Shown piece after piece: positions 13,858 through 15,149 of a DNA stretch of 15,149 nt. The DNA is from Candidatus Portnoyibacteriota bacterium (GTDB lineage Bacteria > Patescibacteriota > Minisyncoccia > Portnoybacterales > GWB1-42-6). The stretch covers positions 1 to 15,149 of the forward strand of contig JAQUNU010000016.1 of assembly GCA_028717445.1 (NCBI GenBank), given 5' to 3'. Position 1 is the stretch's first letter. Each line of letters begins with the position of its first letter. The notes below the pieces were generated by a model, which worked only from the letters and a program-made list of their open reading frames with translations, ran no database searches and had not been told where the DNA came from. The position numbers and the translations under genes are program-made.

Positions 13858-14865
13858 TTATTTTTTCGACATCACGCTCCTCTTATAAATATCCAAATGC
13901 TCAAGCGCGATGCCCGCACCCCTGGCCACGCAAAGCAGGGGCTCGTCAACCGGACAACAGGGCACGCCTGTGGCCTGCGAAATTAATTCATCTAAATTTT
14001 TCAAAAGAGCTCCGCCGCCCGAAAGCACCATTCCTCTGTCCATTACGTCAGCCGATAATTCCGGCGGCGTGTTATGAAGGACTTCTTTAACCGCCTGAAT
14101 AATCTGACGAAGCTGATCGGTAATAGCTTCGGTAATCTCGTTGCTTTTAATGCTGATAATCTTAGGCAACCCGCCGATCAAATCACGGCCTCGGATATCA
14201 AAAGTTTGTTCCTGTTTTTGCGGCAAGGCGCTGCCGATGGCAATCTTAATTTCCTCGGCTGTCCGCTCGCCCACCGACAAATTATATTTTTTCCTCAAAT
14301 ATTCGGTAATCACCTGATCAATCTTGTTGCCGCCGACTCTGGCCGAAGCCCAAGCCACGATCCCGCCAAGCGATATCACCGCGACTTCCGAGGTGCCGCC
14401 GCCGATATCAACGATCATGTGCCCGACCGGCTCATTTATCGGAATGCCGGCGCCGATGGCGGCTAAAACCGGTTCCTTGACGATGTAGGCCGCTTTGGCG
14501 CCGGCATTCATCGCCGCATCAATGACCGCCCGGCGCTCGGTTGAAGTGATGCCTGCAGGCACGGCGATTAAAACTTCCGGCCGAAAAATTCTGATCCGGC
14601 CCGTAGTCTTGTTTATGAAATATTTCAGCATTGCTTCAGTCACCCGGTAATCCGCAATCACGCCGTCTCGCATAGGTTTGGAAGCGATAATTGTGTCGGG
14701 CGTCCGACCTAACATTTCTTTGGCCTCATTGCCTACGGCCATGATAGCGTTGTCGCCCAAAGATATCGCCACAACCGTGGGTTCATTTATAACGATGCCC
14801 TTTCCAGGCACAAAGACGATCGTATTGGCAGTGCCAAGATCAATGCCGATCTTTTTGATAAACAT
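13858..14865 (-). CDS. MreB paralog, rod-shape actin (Mbl-like position next to murA)
   Basis: Second MreB-family actin, 335 residues. Motifs intact: phosphate-1 GIDLGTANT (7-15), catalytic E131 in KEPVLAAIG, phosphate-2 DIGGGTSE (153-160), adenosine LSGGGALLKNL (281-291). By eye about half of its residues match the copy at 6076-7119, so it is an old paralog and not a recent duplicate. It lacks the seven-residue N-terminal extension (possible amphipathic helix) of the other copy, and its insertion region (GNEAKEML...) is typical MreB. It lies 11 bp after murA, recalling Firmicutes, where mbl lies near a murA gene. It probably forms filaments in wall elongation; whether it copolymerises with the other MreB is unknown. 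Symbol left empty because mreB and mbl cannot be distinguished. Confidence 0.9.
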   Translation of the reverse strand: MFIKKIGIDLGTANTIVFVPGKGIVINEPTVVAISLGDNAIMAVGNEAKEMLGRTPDTIIASKPMRDGVIADYRVTEAMLKYFINKTTGRIRIFRPEVLIAVPAGITSTERRAVIDAAMNAGAKAAYIVKEPVLAAIGAGIPINEPVGHMIVDIGGGTSEVAVISLGGIVAWASARVGGNKIDQVITEYLRKKYNLSVGERTAEEIKIAIGSALPQKQEQTFDIRGRDLIGGLPKIISIKSNEITEAITDQLRQIIQAVKEVLHNTPPELSADVMDRGMVLSGGGALLKNLDELISQATGVPCCPVDEPLLCVARGAGIALEHLDIYKRSVMSKK

Positions 14866-14876
14866 AAATAAATATC

Positions 14877-15149
14877 TTATTCGCTGACTCTTTTTATATC
14901 CGCCCCGAGACCCCTTAATCTTTCGTCCAATTTTTCATAACCTCTTTCGATCTGATAGATATTATTGATCTCTGTTTTTCCTTCAGCGACAAGAGCCGCG
15001 ATAATTAAAGCCATGCCGGCCCGCAAATCCGGGCTAACGAGCTTCCGGCCATGGAGTTTCGTCGGCCCCTGCACAACCACCCGGTGAGGATCGGCCATGA
15101 TAATATTGGCTCCCATCTGGGTCAAACTATCCGTGAAAAGAAGCCTCCG
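14877..15149 (-). CDS. murA: UDP-N-acetylglucosamine 1-carboxyvinyltransferase, C-terminal part (cut by window edge)
   Basis: Catalyses the first committed peptidoglycan step, transfer of enolpyruvate from PEP to UDP-GlcNAc, in the cytoplasm; target of fosfomycin. Only the last 90 codons are in the window; the frame is open to the right edge. Signature segments are ADPHRVVVQGPT (19-30 of the visible part), LVSPDLRAGMALIIAAL (37-53), in which the RAG arginine lines the PEP site in this family, and ERGYEKLDERLRGLGADI (68-85), the standard MurA ending. The active-site Cys/Asp loop lies outside the window. It is followed after 11 bp by an mreB paralog, linking precursor synthesis with the elongation cytoskeleton. 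Confidence 0.95.
   Translation of the reverse strand, partial: RRLLFTDSLTQMGANIIMADPHRVVVQGPTKLHGRKLVSPDLRAGMALIIAALVAEGKTEINNIYQIERGYEKLDERLRGLGADIKRVSE

Noticed and set aside
14877..15125. Apparent separate 82-residue protein beginning with TTG at 15125
   Set aside because: The frame is open upstream to base 15149 and the sequence is the C-terminal end of MurA, so the TTG is an internal Leu codon.
1..15149. CRISPR arrays, tRNA/rRNA genes, insertion sequences, prophage or defence genes
   Set aside because: No regularly spaced direct repeats, cloverleaf, transposase or phage-like genes are visible; every gap is short and described above.

Overview
The window is bacterial chromosome with moderately low GC. 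It holds sixteen protein genes, all on the minus strand, so it reads from right to left. Most likely it comes from an uncultivated Patescibacteria (CPR) lineage, probably Parcubacteria-like. This rests on the compact gene spacing, nearly absent Shine-Dalgarno sequences, AT-rich word-like intergenic blocks, and the mix of shape, envelope and translation genes with a Ycf48-like propeller next to frr. It is inference from pattern, not from a database match. TGA serves as a normal stop (three genes end in it, one inside an ATGA overlap), which argues against the recoded Gracilibacteria/Absconditabacteria.

In transcription order the layout starts with the C-terminal end of murA (peptidoglycan precursor synthesis). 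Next is a first mreB-type actin, then a 26-bp perfect palindrome. A truncated remnant of a nucleoside-deoxyribosyltransferase-like gene follows, with an intact member of that family directly behind it. Two GT4 glycosyltransferases come next, the first overlapping the previous gene by ATGA. Then come holB (DNA polymerase III delta prime), a seven-Asp-box beta-propeller with an N-terminal export or anchor segment, frr and the rseP-type site-2 protease. After these lies the classical shape cluster mreB-mreC-mreD-mrdA (PBP2), and finally greA, lysS and the start of serS, which runs off the left edge.

The theme is cell-wall elongation (murA, two MreB paralogs, MreC, MreD, PBP2) plus surface glycan assembly (two GT4 enzymes) and membrane quality control (RseP). 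These are interleaved with replication, transcription and translation genes (holB, frr, greA, lysS, serS). No rodA/ftsW partner for PBP2 and no pyrH beside frr is present in the window.

The coding content is mostly core and ordinary. The less ordinary signals are: the N-terminal gene remnant at 13695-13775; GC-rich hairpins without U-tracts downstream of both mreB genes; a GC-rich dyad element between greA and lysS; an imperfect AT-rich inverted repeat between mrdA and greA; and the general lack of Shine-Dalgarno sites. I see no RNA gene, CRISPR array, insertion sequence, prophage or convincing intrinsic terminator. No gap between genes exceeds about 140 bases.
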